From contig MNXU01000019.1 in NCBI GenBank assembly GCA_001872285.1, positions 1 through 34,076 on the forward strand: DNA of 34,076 nt, read 5' to 3'. Origin of the DNA: Betaproteobacteria bacterium CG2_30_68_42. Lineage in GTDB: Bacteria > Pseudomonadota > Gammaproteobacteria > Burkholderiales > Rhodocyclaceae. The position numbers and the translations under genes are program-made. The notes below the pieces were generated by a model that was not told the origin of the DNA, searched no databases, and saw nothing but the letters and a program-made list of their open reading frames with translations. Shown in pieces: positions 19,981 through 27,819 of the stretch. How positions within the stretch are numbered: the first letter of the stretch is position 1; every line of letters starts with the position of its first letter.

Positions 19981-22086
19981 TTGCTGAACTCAGTGAAAAA
20001 ATCGTTTTCGTACGGCGCCCATACGGTCACGCTGGAGACCGGCGAGATCGGGCGCCAGGCCGGCGGCGCGGTGCTGGTGCGCATGGATGACACCGTCGTA
20101 CTCGCGACCGTGGTCGCGGCGCGCTCCGCGAAGCCCGGCCAGGATTTCTTCCCGCTCACCGTCGATTATGTCGAGAAGACCTATGCCGCCGGACGGATCC
20201 CGGGCGGATTCTTCAAGCGCGAGGGCCGCCCCTCGGAGAAGGAGATTCTGACCTCGCGCCTCATCGACCGCCCGCTGCGTCCGCTGTTCCCGGAAGGTTT
20301 CCGCAACGACGTGCAGGTTGTGGTGACGGTGCTCTCGCTCGACCCCGAGATCGACTCGGACATCCCGGCCATGATCGGCGCATCGGCGGCGCTCGCGGTT
20401 TCGGGCATTCCCTTCGACGGGCCGATCGGCGCGGCACGGGTGGGTTACCTGGATGGCAACTATGTGCTGAACCCGACCTGCACCCAGCTCCAGTCGAGCC
20501 AGCTCAACCTGGTGGTTGCGGGCACGCAGTCCGCGATCCTGATGGTCGAGTCGGAGGCGAAGGAATTGTCGGAGGAGACCATGCTCGGTGCGGTGATGTT
20601 CGGTCAGGAGCAGATGCGGCTTGCGATCGGCGCGATCAACGAGCTCGCCGACGAGGGCGGCAAGCCGGAGTGGGAGCGGCCGGCACCGGCGCTCGACCAG
20701 TCTCTCCCCGCGCGCGTCGCCGAACTGGCGCGGGCCGACCTCGATGCCGCGTACCGCGTGACCCGCAAGGGCGAGCGCACCGCGTTGCTCGAATCGATCG
20801 GCAAGCGCGTGGTCGAGGCGCTCACCGCCGGACCCGAACCGGCCTTCGATCCGTCGGCGGTCAAGAACGCGCTCTTCGATCTCGAAGCGAAGATCGTGCG
20901 CAGCCGGATTCTCGACGGCGAGCCGCGCATCGACGGCCGCGACACGCGTACCGTGCGGCCGATCACCATCCGGCACAGCGTGTTGCCGCGCACCCACGGC
21001 TCCGCGCTCTTCACGCGCGGGGAAACCCAGGCGCTGGTGATCGCGACACTGGGCACCGGGCGCGACGAACAGATCATCGACGCCCTGCAGGGCTCGTACC
21101 GCGAGCGCTTCCTGTTCCATTACAACATGCCTCCGTTCGCCACCGGCGAGACCGGGCGCATCGGAACCCCGAAGCGCCGCGAGATCGGGCACGGCCGACT
21201 CGCCAAGCGCGCACTGCTCGCGGTGTTGCCGTCGCCGGAGGAATTCAGCTACTCGATGCGGGTGGTTTCCGAGATCACCGAATCGAACGGGTCGAGTTCG
21301 ATGGCATCGGTGTGCGGCGGGTCGCTCGCGTTGATGGACGCGGGCGTCCCGCTCAAGGCCCATGTGGCCGGCATTGCGATGGGCCTCATCAAGGAGGGCA
21401 ACCGCTTCGCGGTGCTCACCGACATCCTCGGCGACGAGGACCATCTTGGCGACATGGACTTCAAGGTCGCGGGGACCGATGCCGGCGTGACCGCACTGCA
21501 GATGGACATCAAGATTCAGGGCATCACCCGGGAGATCATGCAGGTCGCACTCGCGCAGGCGCGGGAGGGCCGCATGCACATCCTCGGGCTGATGAAGTCC
21601 TCGCTCACCGAACACCGCGGTGAGGTGTCCGCCTATGCACCGCGCCTGCTCACGATGAAGATCAACCCGGAGAAGATCCGCGACGTCATCGGCAAGGGCG
21701 GCAGCGTGATCCGCGCGCTCACCGAGGAAACCGGTGCGGTGATCGACATCGACGACAAGGGAACGGTGACGATCGCTTCGGTGAACGCCGAGGCGGCGGA
21801 GGTCGCGCGCAAACGCATCGAGGCGCTGACCGCAGAGGTCGAGGTCGGCCGCGTCTACGAAGGCACGGTGCTGCGGCTGCTCGATTTCGGCGCCATCGTC
21901 AGCGTGCTGCCGGGCAAGGACGGGCTGCTGCACATCTCGCAGATCGCCAACGAGCGCATCGCGAGCGTGGCCGATCACCTGAAGGAAGGCCAGAAAGTGC
22001 GGGTGAAGGTGCTGGAAACCGACGAGAAGGGCCGCATCCGCCTGAGCATGAAGGCAGTCGGGGAAGCGCCGCCGGTTCAGCCCTGA
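19981..22086 (+). CDS. pnp: Polyribonucleotide nucleotidyltransferase (PNPase)
   Basis: PNPase degrades RNA 3' to 5' by phosphorolysis and forms the core of the degradosome in many bacteria. The 701-residue protein has RNase PH-like domain 1 ([35 protein letters not shown]), the all-helical linker, and catalytic RNase PH-like domain 2 ([50 protein letters not shown], with the Asp pair near 491-493). A KH domain (about 561-610, [21 protein letters not shown]) and an S1 domain (from about 621, [31 protein letters not shown]) follow. The start is TTG with a strong Shine-Dalgarno. It sits after the rpsO terminator, the usual order. A weak start with read-through transcription suits a gene that is autoregulated in E. 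coli, but no RNase III stem was identified here. Confidence 0.96.
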   Translation: MLNSVKKSFSYGAHTVTLETGEIGRQAGGAVLVRMDDTVVLATVVAARSAKPGQDFFPLTVDYVEKTYAAGRIPGGFFKREGRPSEKEILTSRLIDRPLRPLFPEGFRNDVQVVVTVLSLDPEIDSDIPAMIGASAALAVSGIPFDGPIGAARVGYLDGNYVLNPTCTQLQSSQLNLVVAGTQSAILMVESEAKELSEETMLGAVMFGQEQMRLAIGAINELADEGGKPEWERPAPALDQSLPARVAELARADLDAAYRVTRKGERTALLESIGKRVVEALTAGPEPAFDPSAVKNALFDLEAKIVRSRILDGEPRIDGRDTRTVRPITIRHSVLPRTHGSALFTRGETQALVIATLGTGRDEQIIDALQGSYRERFLFHYNMPPFATGETGRIGTPKRREIGHGRLAKRALLAVLPSPEEFSYSMRVVSEITESNGSSSMASVCGGSLALMDAGVPLKAHVAGIAMGLIKEGNRFAVLTDILGDEDHLGDMDFKVAGTDAGVTALQMDIKIQGITREIMQVALAQAREGRMHILGLMKSSLTEHRGEVSAYAPRLLTMKINPEKIRDVIGKGGSVIRALTEETGAVIDIDDKGTVTIASVNAEAAEVARKRIEALTAEVEVGRVYEGTVLRLLDFGAIVSVLPGKDGLLHISQIANERIASVADHLKEGQKVRVKVLETDEKGRIRLSMKAVGEAPPVQP

Positions 22087-22117
22087 GCACGCCGGGCACG
22101 CCGCGCGGTGGTTTCGT

Positions 22118-22142
22118 GCGGCCGCGCTGCGGAGGCGGCCGC
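22118..22142. terminator. GC-rich inverted repeat between convergent pnp and dksA
   Basis: Two copies of the palindrome GCGGCCGC (22118-22125 and 22135-22142) flank a 9-base loop and can form an 8-bp stem on either strand. They sit in the 63-base convergent gap. There is no T-run on either side, so this may be a weak or Rho-assisted terminator or merely compositional. Confidence 0.4.
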
Positions 22143-22149
22143 CCCGGGC

Positions 22150-22584
22150 CTACTTCGCGACTTGCTTCTCGCGCAATTCCTCGAGCGTCTTGCAGTCGAT
22201 GCACAGGGTCGCCGTGGGGCGGGCTTCGAGCCGCTTCAACCCGATCTCGACCCCGCAACTCTCGCAGTAGCCGTACTCTCCGGCGTCGATGCGGGCGAGC
22301 GTTTCGTCGATCTTCTTGATCAGCCGGCGTTCGCGGTCGCGGCTGCGCAGCTCCAGCGCGATGTCCGATTCCTGGCTCGCGCGGTCGTTCGGGTCCGCGA
22401 ACACGGTGGCTTCATCCTGCATGGTATGGACCGTGCGCTCGATGTCGCCGAGCATGTCCTGCTTGAGCGCCTCCAGCATCTTGCGGAAGTGGGCAAGCTG
22501 CTTGGCATTCATGTACGCCTCGCCCTTCTTCGGCGAATAGGGCGGAAACCGCTTGTGGAGCTTCTGCAGGTAGTCTTCGGTCAT
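22150..22584 (-). CDS. dksA: RNA polymerase-binding transcription factor DksA
   Basis: DksA binds the RNA polymerase secondary channel and works with ppGpp in the stringent response. The 144-residue protein has the N-terminal helix (EAYMNAKQLAHFRKMLEALKQDM) and the coiled-coil tip with the acidic residues Asp64 and Asp67 (ADPNDRAS), equivalent to the essential pair in E. coli. ESDIALELRSRDRERRLIKKIDETLARI and the zinc finger with Cys107, Cys110, Cys128 and Cys131 follow. All four cysteines are present, so it is the zinc-binding form. The ATG at 22584 matches the family start; longer in-frame reading upstream is non-coding. A clear promoter precedes it. It is convergent with pnp and divergent from the tRNA cluster; stringent control of the stable RNAs next door is attractive but inferred. 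Confidence 0.95.
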   Translation of the reverse strand: MTEDYLQKLHKRFPPYSPKKGEAYMNAKQLAHFRKMLEALKQDMLGDIERTVHTMQDEATVFADPNDRASQESDIALELRSRDRERRLIKKIDETLARIDAGEYGYCESCGVEIGLKRLEARPTATLCIDCKTLEELREKQVAK

Positions 22585-22612
22585 GGGCTCGGTCGTCCGC
22601 AAAAAGATCGCT

Positions 22613-22641
22613 TTAATAGCAGAATTGCCGGGGCACTGCAA
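22613..22641 (-). promoter_or_regulatory. dksA promoter
   Basis: On the minus strand TTGCAG (22641-22636) and TATTAA (22618-22613) are separated by exactly 17 bases. The start would fall about 20-25 bases before the dksA ATG at 22584. Confidence 0.7.
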
Positions 22642-22720
22642 GAATGCGGGAGAAAGAAATCTCCTGCCGCGCCAAGGGCGGGCGCACGGGCGCGATGGCG
22701 GCGGGGTGTGTCCCGTGCGT

Positions 22721-22750
22721 TTGACCGATTCGGGCCGCCCCGCGTACAAT
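22721..22750 (+). promoter_or_regulatory. Promoter of the tRNA-Pro-Arg-His cluster
   Basis: TTGACC (22721-22726) and TACAAT (22745-22750) are 18 bases apart and end 10 bases before the 5' end of tRNA-Pro. The stretch between the -10 and the likely start is GC-containing (TGCGCACC), as expected of a discriminator for stringently controlled stable RNA promoters. Confidence 0.75.
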
Positions 22751-22760
22751 TGCGCACCTT

Positions 22761-22837
22761 CGGGGTGTAGCGCAGCCTGGTAGCGCGCTTGCTTTGGGAG
22801 CAAGATGTCGCGTGTTCAAATCACGCCACCCCGACCA
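22761..22837 (+). tRNA. tRNA-Pro (anticodon UGG)
   Basis: This is a 77-base cloverleaf. The acceptor CGGGGTG pairs with CACCCCG. The anticodon stem CTTGC/GCAAG encloses TTTGGGA (anticodon TGG). The T-arm is GCGTG-TTCAAAT-CACGC. Discriminator A is followed by an encoded CCA. It is first of three tRNAs under one promoter. Confidence 0.95.
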
Positions 22838-22847
22838 GCCCGGCGCA

Positions 22848-22924
22848 CTGCCCGTAGCTCAATCGGATAGAGCACCGGCCTTCTAAGCCGGGGGTTGTGG
22901 GTTCGATTCCCGCCGGGCAGGCCA
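22848..22924 (+). tRNA. tRNA-Arg (anticodon UCU)
   Basis: This is a 77-base cloverleaf. The acceptor CTGCCCG pairs with CGGGCAG. The anticodon stem CCGGC/GCCGG encloses CTTCTAA (anticodon TCT). The T-arm is GTGGG-TTCGATT-CCCGC. Discriminator G is followed by an encoded CCA. It lies 10 bases after tRNA-Pro, so the two are surely co-transcribed. It reads the AGA codon, rare in this GC-rich DNA. Confidence 0.95.
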
Positions 22925-22975
22925 GAAGCCTTGCGCGGGGAAATGCGCGGAGGCCGGGGAACATCGCAGAACATT

Positions 22976-23052
22976 GGTGGGCGTAGCTCAGCTGGTAGAG
23001 TCCCGGATTGTGATTCCGGTTGTCGTGGGTTCGAGCCCCATCGCCCACCCCA
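22976..23052 (+). tRNA. tRNA-His (anticodon GUG)
   Basis: The acceptor GTGGGCG (22977-22983) pairs with CGCCCAC. The anticodon stem CCGGA/TCCGG encloses TTGTGAT (anticodon GTG). The T-arm is GTGGG-TTCGAGC-CCCAT, and CCA is encoded. The extra G at 22976 opposite discriminator C73 is the identity element G-1 of histidine tRNA. It lies 51 bases after tRNA-Arg. Confidence 0.95.
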
Positions 23053-23058
23053 CCTTGT

Positions 23059-23090
23059 GTGACGGAGGCCGCGTCTGCGGCCTCCGTCAC
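23059..23090 (+). terminator. Perfect 14-bp hairpin closing the tRNA cluster
   Basis: GTGACGGAGGCCGC (23059-23072), loop GTCT, and GCGGCCTCCGTCAC (23077-23090) form a perfect stem 6 bases after the tRNA-His CCA. No T-run follows on the plus strand (GTCCGGG does). It lies between the tRNAs and the 3' end of the minus-strand response regulator at 23116, so it could stop both transcripts or act as a 3' processing barrier. Confidence 0.65.
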
Positions 23091-23115
23091 GTCCGGGCCG
23101 TTCGGGCGCAGGATG

Positions 23116-23565
23116 CTACTGGCCGGGTTGATCGAACGGCTCGTTGAGCGAAAGCCAATAGACTCCGAGCTGCCCCACCGCCTGGATGAATCTCTCGAAG
23201 TCGACCGGCTTGCGGATGTAACTGTTGGCACCGAGGCTGTAGGCCTCGTAGATGTCCTGCCGCTCCTTGGAGGTCGTCAGCACGACCACCGGAAGGAAGC
23301 TGGTGCGCGCATCGGCGCGGATGCGGCGCAGCACCTCCAGGCCATCGATGCGCGGAAGCTTCAGGTCGAGCAGCACCACCGCGGGCAACACGGAGACGTC
23401 TCGCCCGGAATGCGCGCCGGTGCCGAACAGGTAGTCCAGCGCTTCGACACCGTCGCGGGCGACGACCACCTGGTTCGAAATGTGGTTCTTGCCCAGTGCC
23501 CGCAGCGTGAGCGCCTCGTCGTCGGGGTTGTCTTCCACCAGGAGAATGGGCCTGTCGGTTGCCAT
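23116..23565 (-). CDS. Single-domain response regulator (CheY/Rcp1-like receiver)
   Basis: This 149-residue protein consists only of a receiver domain. PILLVEDNPDDEALTLRAL has the acidic pocket (Glu11, Asp12). The phosphoacceptor Asp67 lies in AVVLLDLKLPRIDGLEVL. Thr97/Thr98 are in VVVLTTSK and Lys119 is in YIRKPVDFERFIQAVGQL. The long loop GTGAHSGRDVSVLPA before the phosphoacceptor and the DDEALTLRAL start resemble Rcp1-like regulators that partner phytochrome or hybrid histidine kinases. No kinase is in this window, so the partner is unknown. ATG 23565 is chosen because the domain starts right there, although the Shine-Dalgarno is poor and an upstream in-frame start cannot be excluded. It lies 76 bases after prmB on the same strand and may be the last gene of the dapC operon or a separate unit. 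Confidence 0.9.
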   Translation of the reverse strand: MATDRPILLVEDNPDDEALTLRALGKNHISNQVVVARDGVEALDYLFGTGAHSGRDVSVLPAVVLLDLKLPRIDGLEVLRRIRADARTSFLPVVVLTTSKERQDIYEAYSLGANSYIRKPVDFERFIQAVGQLGVYWLSLNEPFDQPGQ

Positions 23566-23641
23566 TGGAATTTCGCTCGTGAAGTTGATCGCGCCCGTCG
23601 CGCGGAGAGGATCCTCAGCCGGTCCGGCCATGAATGATAGC

Positions 23642-24610
23642 CTAAACGGTCTGCGTGGTATTCCGGTCGAGGCCGCCGATCGACCGTGTGTTGCCGTCCG
23701 TCGCCCCGTCAGGCGCGGCTGCCGGAAGCTGGTCGGCCTGCAGCAGGAACACTGCGTCCTCGCTCGATGCCGTGGCGAGCCACGTGAAGGCGACTTCGGG
23801 AAATGCCGCCTCGACCGCAGCTTGGAGATGTCCGACCTCGACGACCAGAATGCCCTCGGGGCCGAGATGCGCACCCGCCCGGGCGAGGATGCGCCGGACG
23901 AAGTCGAGTCCGTCCTCGCCCGCGGCGAGGGCAGCGACCGGCTCGTGCCGGGTCTCGGCAGGCAGCCGGGTCATCGCCTCCGCGCCGACGTAGGGCGGGT
24001 TGGAAACGATGACGTCGTAGCGGCGCCCCGCGAGGGCTTCGAACAGGTCGGAACGCACGAGACGGATGCGCCGCTCCAGGCCGTAGTCGGCCACGTTGCG
24101 CCGCGCCACTTCGAGCGCGCCGGCGGAAAGGTCCGCGGCGTCGATGAGCGCATTCGGAAACGCGTGAGCGAGCAGCACGGCCAGACATCCGGAGCCGGTG
24201 CATAGGTCCAGCGCGCTGCCCACCGCCTCCGTTTCGCTCACCCAGGGCGAGAGCGCATCGGGGAGCAGCTCCGCGATATAGGAGCGCGGCACGATGACGC
24301 GGGGATCGACGTAGAAGCGGAAATCCCCCAGCCAGGCTTCGTTGGTGAGATAGGCCGCGGGGAGCCGCGCCTCGACCCGGCGGGCGATCAGCGCGGACAG
24401 GCGCCTGCATTCTTCGCGTGTGAGCCGCGCGTCGAGGAACGGTTCGAGGCGATCGAGCGGCAGGTGCAGCGCGTGCAACAGCAGGTAGGCGGCCTCGTCC
24501 CAGGCGTTGTCGCAGCCGTGGCCGAAGAACAGGCCGGCCTCGCCGAAACGGCTGACGGCATGGCGCAGCCAATCCCGCAGGGTGAGGAATTCTTCGGGCG
24601 GTTCGGACAT
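23642..24610 (-). CDS. prmB: 50S ribosomal protein L3 glutamine N5-methyltransferase
   Basis: PrmB methylates a glutamine of ribosomal protein L3, using S-adenosylmethionine. The 322-residue protein has the helical N-terminal domain with FGHGCDNAWDEAAYLLLHALHLPLD, typical of PrmB. The linker AAYLTNEAWLGDFRFYVDPRVIVPRSYIAELL follows, then the SAM-binding LDLCTGSGCLAV (135-146) and the NPPY catalytic motif (204-207) in IVSNPPYVGAEAM. The closely related PrmC (release-factor methyltransferase) usually has a different N-terminal domain and lies by prfA, so PrmB is preferred. The last ~25 residues after AVFLLQADQLP look like a non-conserved tail. It starts 6 bases after the dapE stop and is probably translationally coupled to it. 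Confidence 0.93.
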   Translation of the reverse strand: MSEPPEEFLTLRDWLRHAVSRFGEAGLFFGHGCDNAWDEAAYLLLHALHLPLDRLEPFLDARLTREECRRLSALIARRVEARLPAAYLTNEAWLGDFRFYVDPRVIVPRSYIAELLPDALSPWVSETEAVGSALDLCTGSGCLAVLLAHAFPNALIDAADLSAGALEVARRNVADYGLERRIRLVRSDLFEALAGRRYDVIVSNPPYVGAEAMTRLPAETRHEPVAALAAGEDGLDFVRRILARAGAHLGPEGILVVEVGHLQAAVEAAFPEVAFTWLATASSEDAVFLLQADQLPAAAPDGATDGNTRSIGGLDRNTTQTV

Positions 24611-24616
24611 CGCGCC

Positions 24617-25753
24617 TCAGCCGGCGAGCAGCCGCTCCAGCACGCCGCGGTAGATGTCGCTCAGCGCTTCGAGGTCCTCCACGCGGATGTGCTCGTCGAC
24701 CTTGTGGATGGAGGCGTTGACGGGCCCGAACTCGGCCACCTCCGGGCAGATCGTGGCGATGAAGCGTCCGTCGGACGTGCCTCCGCCGGTCGACAAGGCG
24801 GGTTCGATCCCGGTACGGCCGAGGATGCTCCCGGCGAGCGCCGCGATCAGCGCTCCGGAGCGCGTCAGATAGGGCTGTCCGGAGAGATTCCAGCTCAACG
24901 CGTAGTCGAGCCCGTGGCGATCGAGCACCGCGGCGACGCGCTCGCGCAGGCTCGTTTCCGGGCTGGCGGTCGAGAAGCGGAAATTGAACAGGGCTTCGAG
25001 CGTACCGGGGATCATGTTTGTCGCACCGGTACCGGCGTGAAGGTTGGATATCTGGAAACTCGTCGGCGGGAAGCCGCCCTCGCCCTCGTCCCAGCGCGTG
25101 CGAGCGATTTCCGAGAGGGCCGGCATCGCCTCGTGAATCGGATTGCGCGCGGCCTCCGGGTAGGCGACGTGTCCCTGGATGCCGCGCACGATCAGCCGGC
25201 CGTTCAGCGAACCGCGCCTGCCGTTCTTGATCGTGTCGCCGAGCCGCTCCGCCGAGGTCGGCTCGCCCACGATGCAATAGTCGGGCGCTTCGTCGCGCTC
25301 GCGCAACGCCTCGACAACCCGCGCCGTGCCATCCACCGCGTCGCCCTCTTCGTCCGAGGTGAGCAGGAAGGCGACCGAACCGCGGTGTGCGGGCCGGTCC
25401 GCGACGAAACGCTCCGCCGCGCAGACGAATGCGGCGAGCGAGGACTTCATGTCCGCCGCGCCTCGTCCGAACAGCAGGCCGTCGCGCTGCGCGGGAACGA
25501 AGGGATCGGAACTCCACTGCGCGGCCGGGCCGGGCGGCACGACGTCGGTATGGCCCGCCAGGCACACGATCGGGCGCTCGCGCCCGCGCCGGGCCCAGAG
25601 GTTCGCGACCGGCCCGCGGTCCATGCGCTCGATCGCGAAACCGCAGGCGGCGAGCCGCGCGCACAGGATCTCCATGCAGCCACCGTCCTCAGGGGTGACG
25701 GAGGCGCGCGCGATGAGGCTGCGCGCCAGATCCAGCGTCGAGCCTTGCGACAT
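24617..25753 (-). CDS. dapE: Succinyl-diaminopimelate desuccinylase
   Basis: DapE is a di-zinc M20-family amidohydrolase that removes succinate from N-succinyl-LL-diaminopimelate in lysine and peptidoglycan precursor synthesis. The 378-residue length is normal. Zinc and catalytic residues are visible in [11 protein letters not shown] (His68, Asp70), [14 protein letters not shown] (Asp101), [13 protein letters not shown] (Glu135/Glu136) and [40 protein letters not shown] follows, and [11 protein letters not shown] and [15 protein letters not shown] carry the distal ligands. It is 9 bases downstream of pilU and 6 upstream of prmB on the minus strand, with dapD and dapC earlier in the same run. 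Confidence 0.96.
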   Translation of the reverse strand: MSQGSTLDLARSLIARASVTPEDGGCMEILCARLAACGFAIERMDRGPVANLWARRGRERPIVCLAGHTDVVPPGPAAQWSSDPFVPAQRDGLLFGRGAADMKSSLAAFVCAAERFVADRPAHRGSVAFLLTSDEEGDAVDGTARVVEALRERDEAPDYCIVGEPTSAERLGDTIKNGRRGSLNGRLIVRGIQGHVAYPEAARNPIHEAMPALSEIARTRWDEGEGGFPPTSFQISNLHAGTGATNMIPGTLEALFNFRFSTASPETSLRERVAAVLDRHGLDYALSWNLSGQPYLTRSGALIAALAGSILGRTGIEPALSTGGGTSDGRFIATICPEVAEFGPVNASIHKVDEHIRVEDLEALSDIYRGVLERLLAG

Positions 25754-25762
25754 CGGAGCGCC

Positions 25763-26944
25763 TCAGCCGCGGGGCGCCTCGTCCATGTTCAGCGAGATCT
25801 CGGTGAACGAGGTCCCTCCGGCGGACTCGTTCTCGAACTCGATCGTGCGGCCGAGCGTGGGGGGCTCGGGTCCGCTCGGAGCGTTGAGCTGGGAATTGTT
25901 GATGAGCCAGGACAGGTTGGTCGGCGAGTCGGCGTTCGCGAGCGCTTCCTCGAGCGTGATGATGTTCTCGCGGTAGAGCCGGAACAGGTCCTGTTCGAAG
26001 GTCTGCGAGCCGGGCGCGAGGCTCTGCTCCATTGCCTCCTTGATCGCGTTTACCTCGCCGCGCTCGATCAGTTCGCCGATGTGGCGGGTGTTGAGCAGGA
26101 TCTCCACCGCGGGGATGCGCTTGCCGTCCGGCCGCTTGACCAGCCGTTGGGAGATCACGCACTTCAGGCTGACCGAAAGATCGAGGTAGAGGGCGGTGCG
26201 GTTTTCCAGCGCGAAGAAGTTGATGATCCGGTTCATCGCGTGGTAGCTGTTGTTCGCATGCAGCGTGGCGAGGCACAGGTGTCCAGTCTGCGCGTAGGCG
26301 AGCGCCGCGGACATGGTCTCGCGGTCGCGGATCTCGCCGATCAGGATGCAGTCGGGCGCCTGCCGCATCGCGTTCTTGAGCGCCTCCCCCCACGAGAGCG
26401 TGTCCATGCCGATCTCGCGCTGATTGACGATGGACTTCTTGTGCCTGAACAGGTATTCGATCGGATCCTCGACGGTGAGAATGTGTCCGGTGCGGTTCTG
26501 GTTGCGGTAGTCGAGCATCGCCGCGATGGTGGTGGACTTGCCCGAACCGGTCGCGCCGCACACCAGCACCAGGCCGCGTTTCTCGACGATGATCTCCTGC
26601 AAGACCGGCGGCAGGCCGAGCGAGTCGAGCGAGGGAATCACGCCCTGGATGAAGCGCACGACGATGGCGATCGAGCCACGCTGCCAGAAGACATTGACGC
26701 GGAAGTTGCCGACTTCGCGGATGCCGAAGGACAGGTTCATCTCGCGCTGGTCTTCGAGCTTCTTGGCCTGTTCGGGCGTCATCATCTCGTAGGCCATGCG
26801 CTGGATCGTCGCCGGATCCATGATCTGCTGGTTGATCGGGATCGTCGTGCCCTGGATCTTGATCTGGATCGGTGCGCCGGCGGTGACGAAGATGTCGGAG
26901 GCCTGTTTCTCGGCCATGAGGTGGAACAGTTTGTCGAAGATCAT
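25763..26944 (-). CDS. pilU: PilT/PilU-family type IV pilus retraction ATPase (PilU-like)
   Basis: This is a hexameric secretion-type ATPase of the kind that powers or assists type IV pilus retraction at the inner membrane. The 393-residue protein has the N-terminal PAS-like domain (FDKLFHLMAEKQASDIFVTAGAPIQIKIQG), Walker A GATGSGKST (130-138), Asp-box VEDPIEYL, Walker B CILIGEIRDRE (Glu204) and the His-box HLCLATLHANN. ALKNAMRQAPD and the C-terminal ITLEEALANADSPTNLSWLI follow, plus an acidic tail. FDKL...LMAEK..SDIFVTAG and the long C-terminus fit PilU better than PilT. ATG 26944 is preferred to the longer reading at 26965 because GAGGAAG lies just upstream and MIFDKLF fits the family start. 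No other pilus gene is in the window; it sits between dapD (42 bases) and dapE (9 bases). Confidence 0.92.
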   Translation of the reverse strand: MIFDKLFHLMAEKQASDIFVTAGAPIQIKIQGTTIPINQQIMDPATIQRMAYEMMTPEQAKKLEDQREMNLSFGIREVGNFRVNVFWQRGSIAIVVRFIQGVIPSLDSLGLPPVLQEIIVEKRGLVLVCGATGSGKSTTIAAMLDYRNQNRTGHILTVEDPIEYLFRHKKSIVNQREIGMDTLSWGEALKNAMRQAPDCILIGEIRDRETMSAALAYAQTGHLCLATLHANNSYHAMNRIINFFALENRTALYLDLSVSLKCVISQRLVKRPDGKRIPAVEILLNTRHIGELIERGEVNAIKEAMEQSLAPGSQTFEQDLFRLYRENIITLEEALANADSPTNLSWLINNSQLNAPSGPEPPTLGRTIEFENESAGGTSFTEISLNMDEAPRG

Positions 26945-26986
26945 CTCGCTTCCTCTCGTGGGCACAGTGCCTGCGCTGCTGCCGCG

Positions 26987-27808
26987 TCAGATTTCCCGCA
27001 GCAGTTCGTTGATGCCGACCTTGGCGCGGGTGCGCTCATCGACCCGCTTGACGATCACCGCGCAGTAAAGGCTGTAGCTGCCGTCGGCGGAGGGCAGGCT
27101 GCCCGAGACGACCACCGAACCGGCGGGCACGCGCCCATAGCCGATTCCGCCGGTCTCGCGGTCGTAGATGCGGGTGCTCTGCCCGATGAACACCCCCATC
27201 GAGATGACCGAGTTTTGCTCGATGATCACGCCCTCGACGACTTCCGAGCGGGCGCCGATGAAGCAGTTGTCCTCGATGATGGTGGGTCCGGCCTGCACCG
27301 GTTCCAGCACGCCGCCGATGCCGACCCCGCCGGACAGGTGAACGTTGCGCCCGATCTGGGCGCAGGAGCCGACGGTCGCCCAGGTGTCGACCATGGTTCC
27401 CTCCTCGACGCGCGCGCCGATATTGACGAACGAAGGCATCAGCACGACGTTGCGCGCGATGAAGGCGCCGCGTCGCACGCATGCCGGGGGCACGACGCGG
27501 AAGCCGCCCTGCTCGAAACGGCTGCGGTCCCAGCCGGCGAACTTGGGCGCCACCTTGTCGAAATAACGCGTCGCGCCGCCGTCCATGACGCGGTTGTCTT
27601 CGAGGCGGAAGGACAGCAGCACGGCCTTCTTGATCCACTGGTGCGTGACCCAACCCGCGGCGGTCTTCTCGGCCACCCGAAGAGTTCCGTCGTCGAGGGC
27701 CGAGACGACCGTGGCGATCGCCTCGGCGAGCGCTGTGGAGGCTTTGCCGGGGACGAGCGATGCGCGCTCTTCCCAGGCGCGTTCGATCGTTTCGCGAATT
27801 GCTTGCAT
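26987..27808 (-). CDS. dapD: 2,3,4,5-tetrahydropyridine-2,6-dicarboxylate N-succinyltransferase
   Basis: DapD transfers succinate from succinyl-CoA to tetrahydrodipicolinate in the succinylase branch of diaminopimelate/lysine synthesis. The 273-residue protein (E. coli 274) has the helical N-terminal domain ([18 protein letters not shown]) and a left-handed beta-helix of hexapeptide repeats. [36 protein letters not shown] and [38 protein letters not shown] make up the repeats, and the C-terminal domain ends [27 protein letters not shown] 27808 (MQAIRETI) matches the family start; the in-frame extension to 27868 lies inside dapC. It begins 11 bases after the dapC stop. Confidence 0.96.
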   Translation of the reverse strand: MQAIRETIERAWEERASLVPGKASTALAEAIATVVSALDDGTLRVAEKTAAGWVTHQWIKKAVLLSFRLEDNRVMDGGATRYFDKVAPKFAGWDRSRFEQGGFRVVPPACVRRGAFIARNVVLMPSFVNIGARVEEGTMVDTWATVGSCAQIGRNVHLSGGVGIGGVLEPVQAGPTIIEDNCFIGARSEVVEGVIIEQNSVISMGVFIGQSTRIYDRETGGIGYGRVPAGSVVVSGSLPSADGSYSLYCAVIVKRVDERTRAKVGINELLREI

Positions 27809-27819
27809 GGCGGTCACGG

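Noticed and set aside
22821-23231. Minus-strand open frame covering tRNA-Arg and tRNA-His
   Set aside because: It is antisense to two clear cloverleaf tRNAs and contains the typical translated-tRNA artefact.
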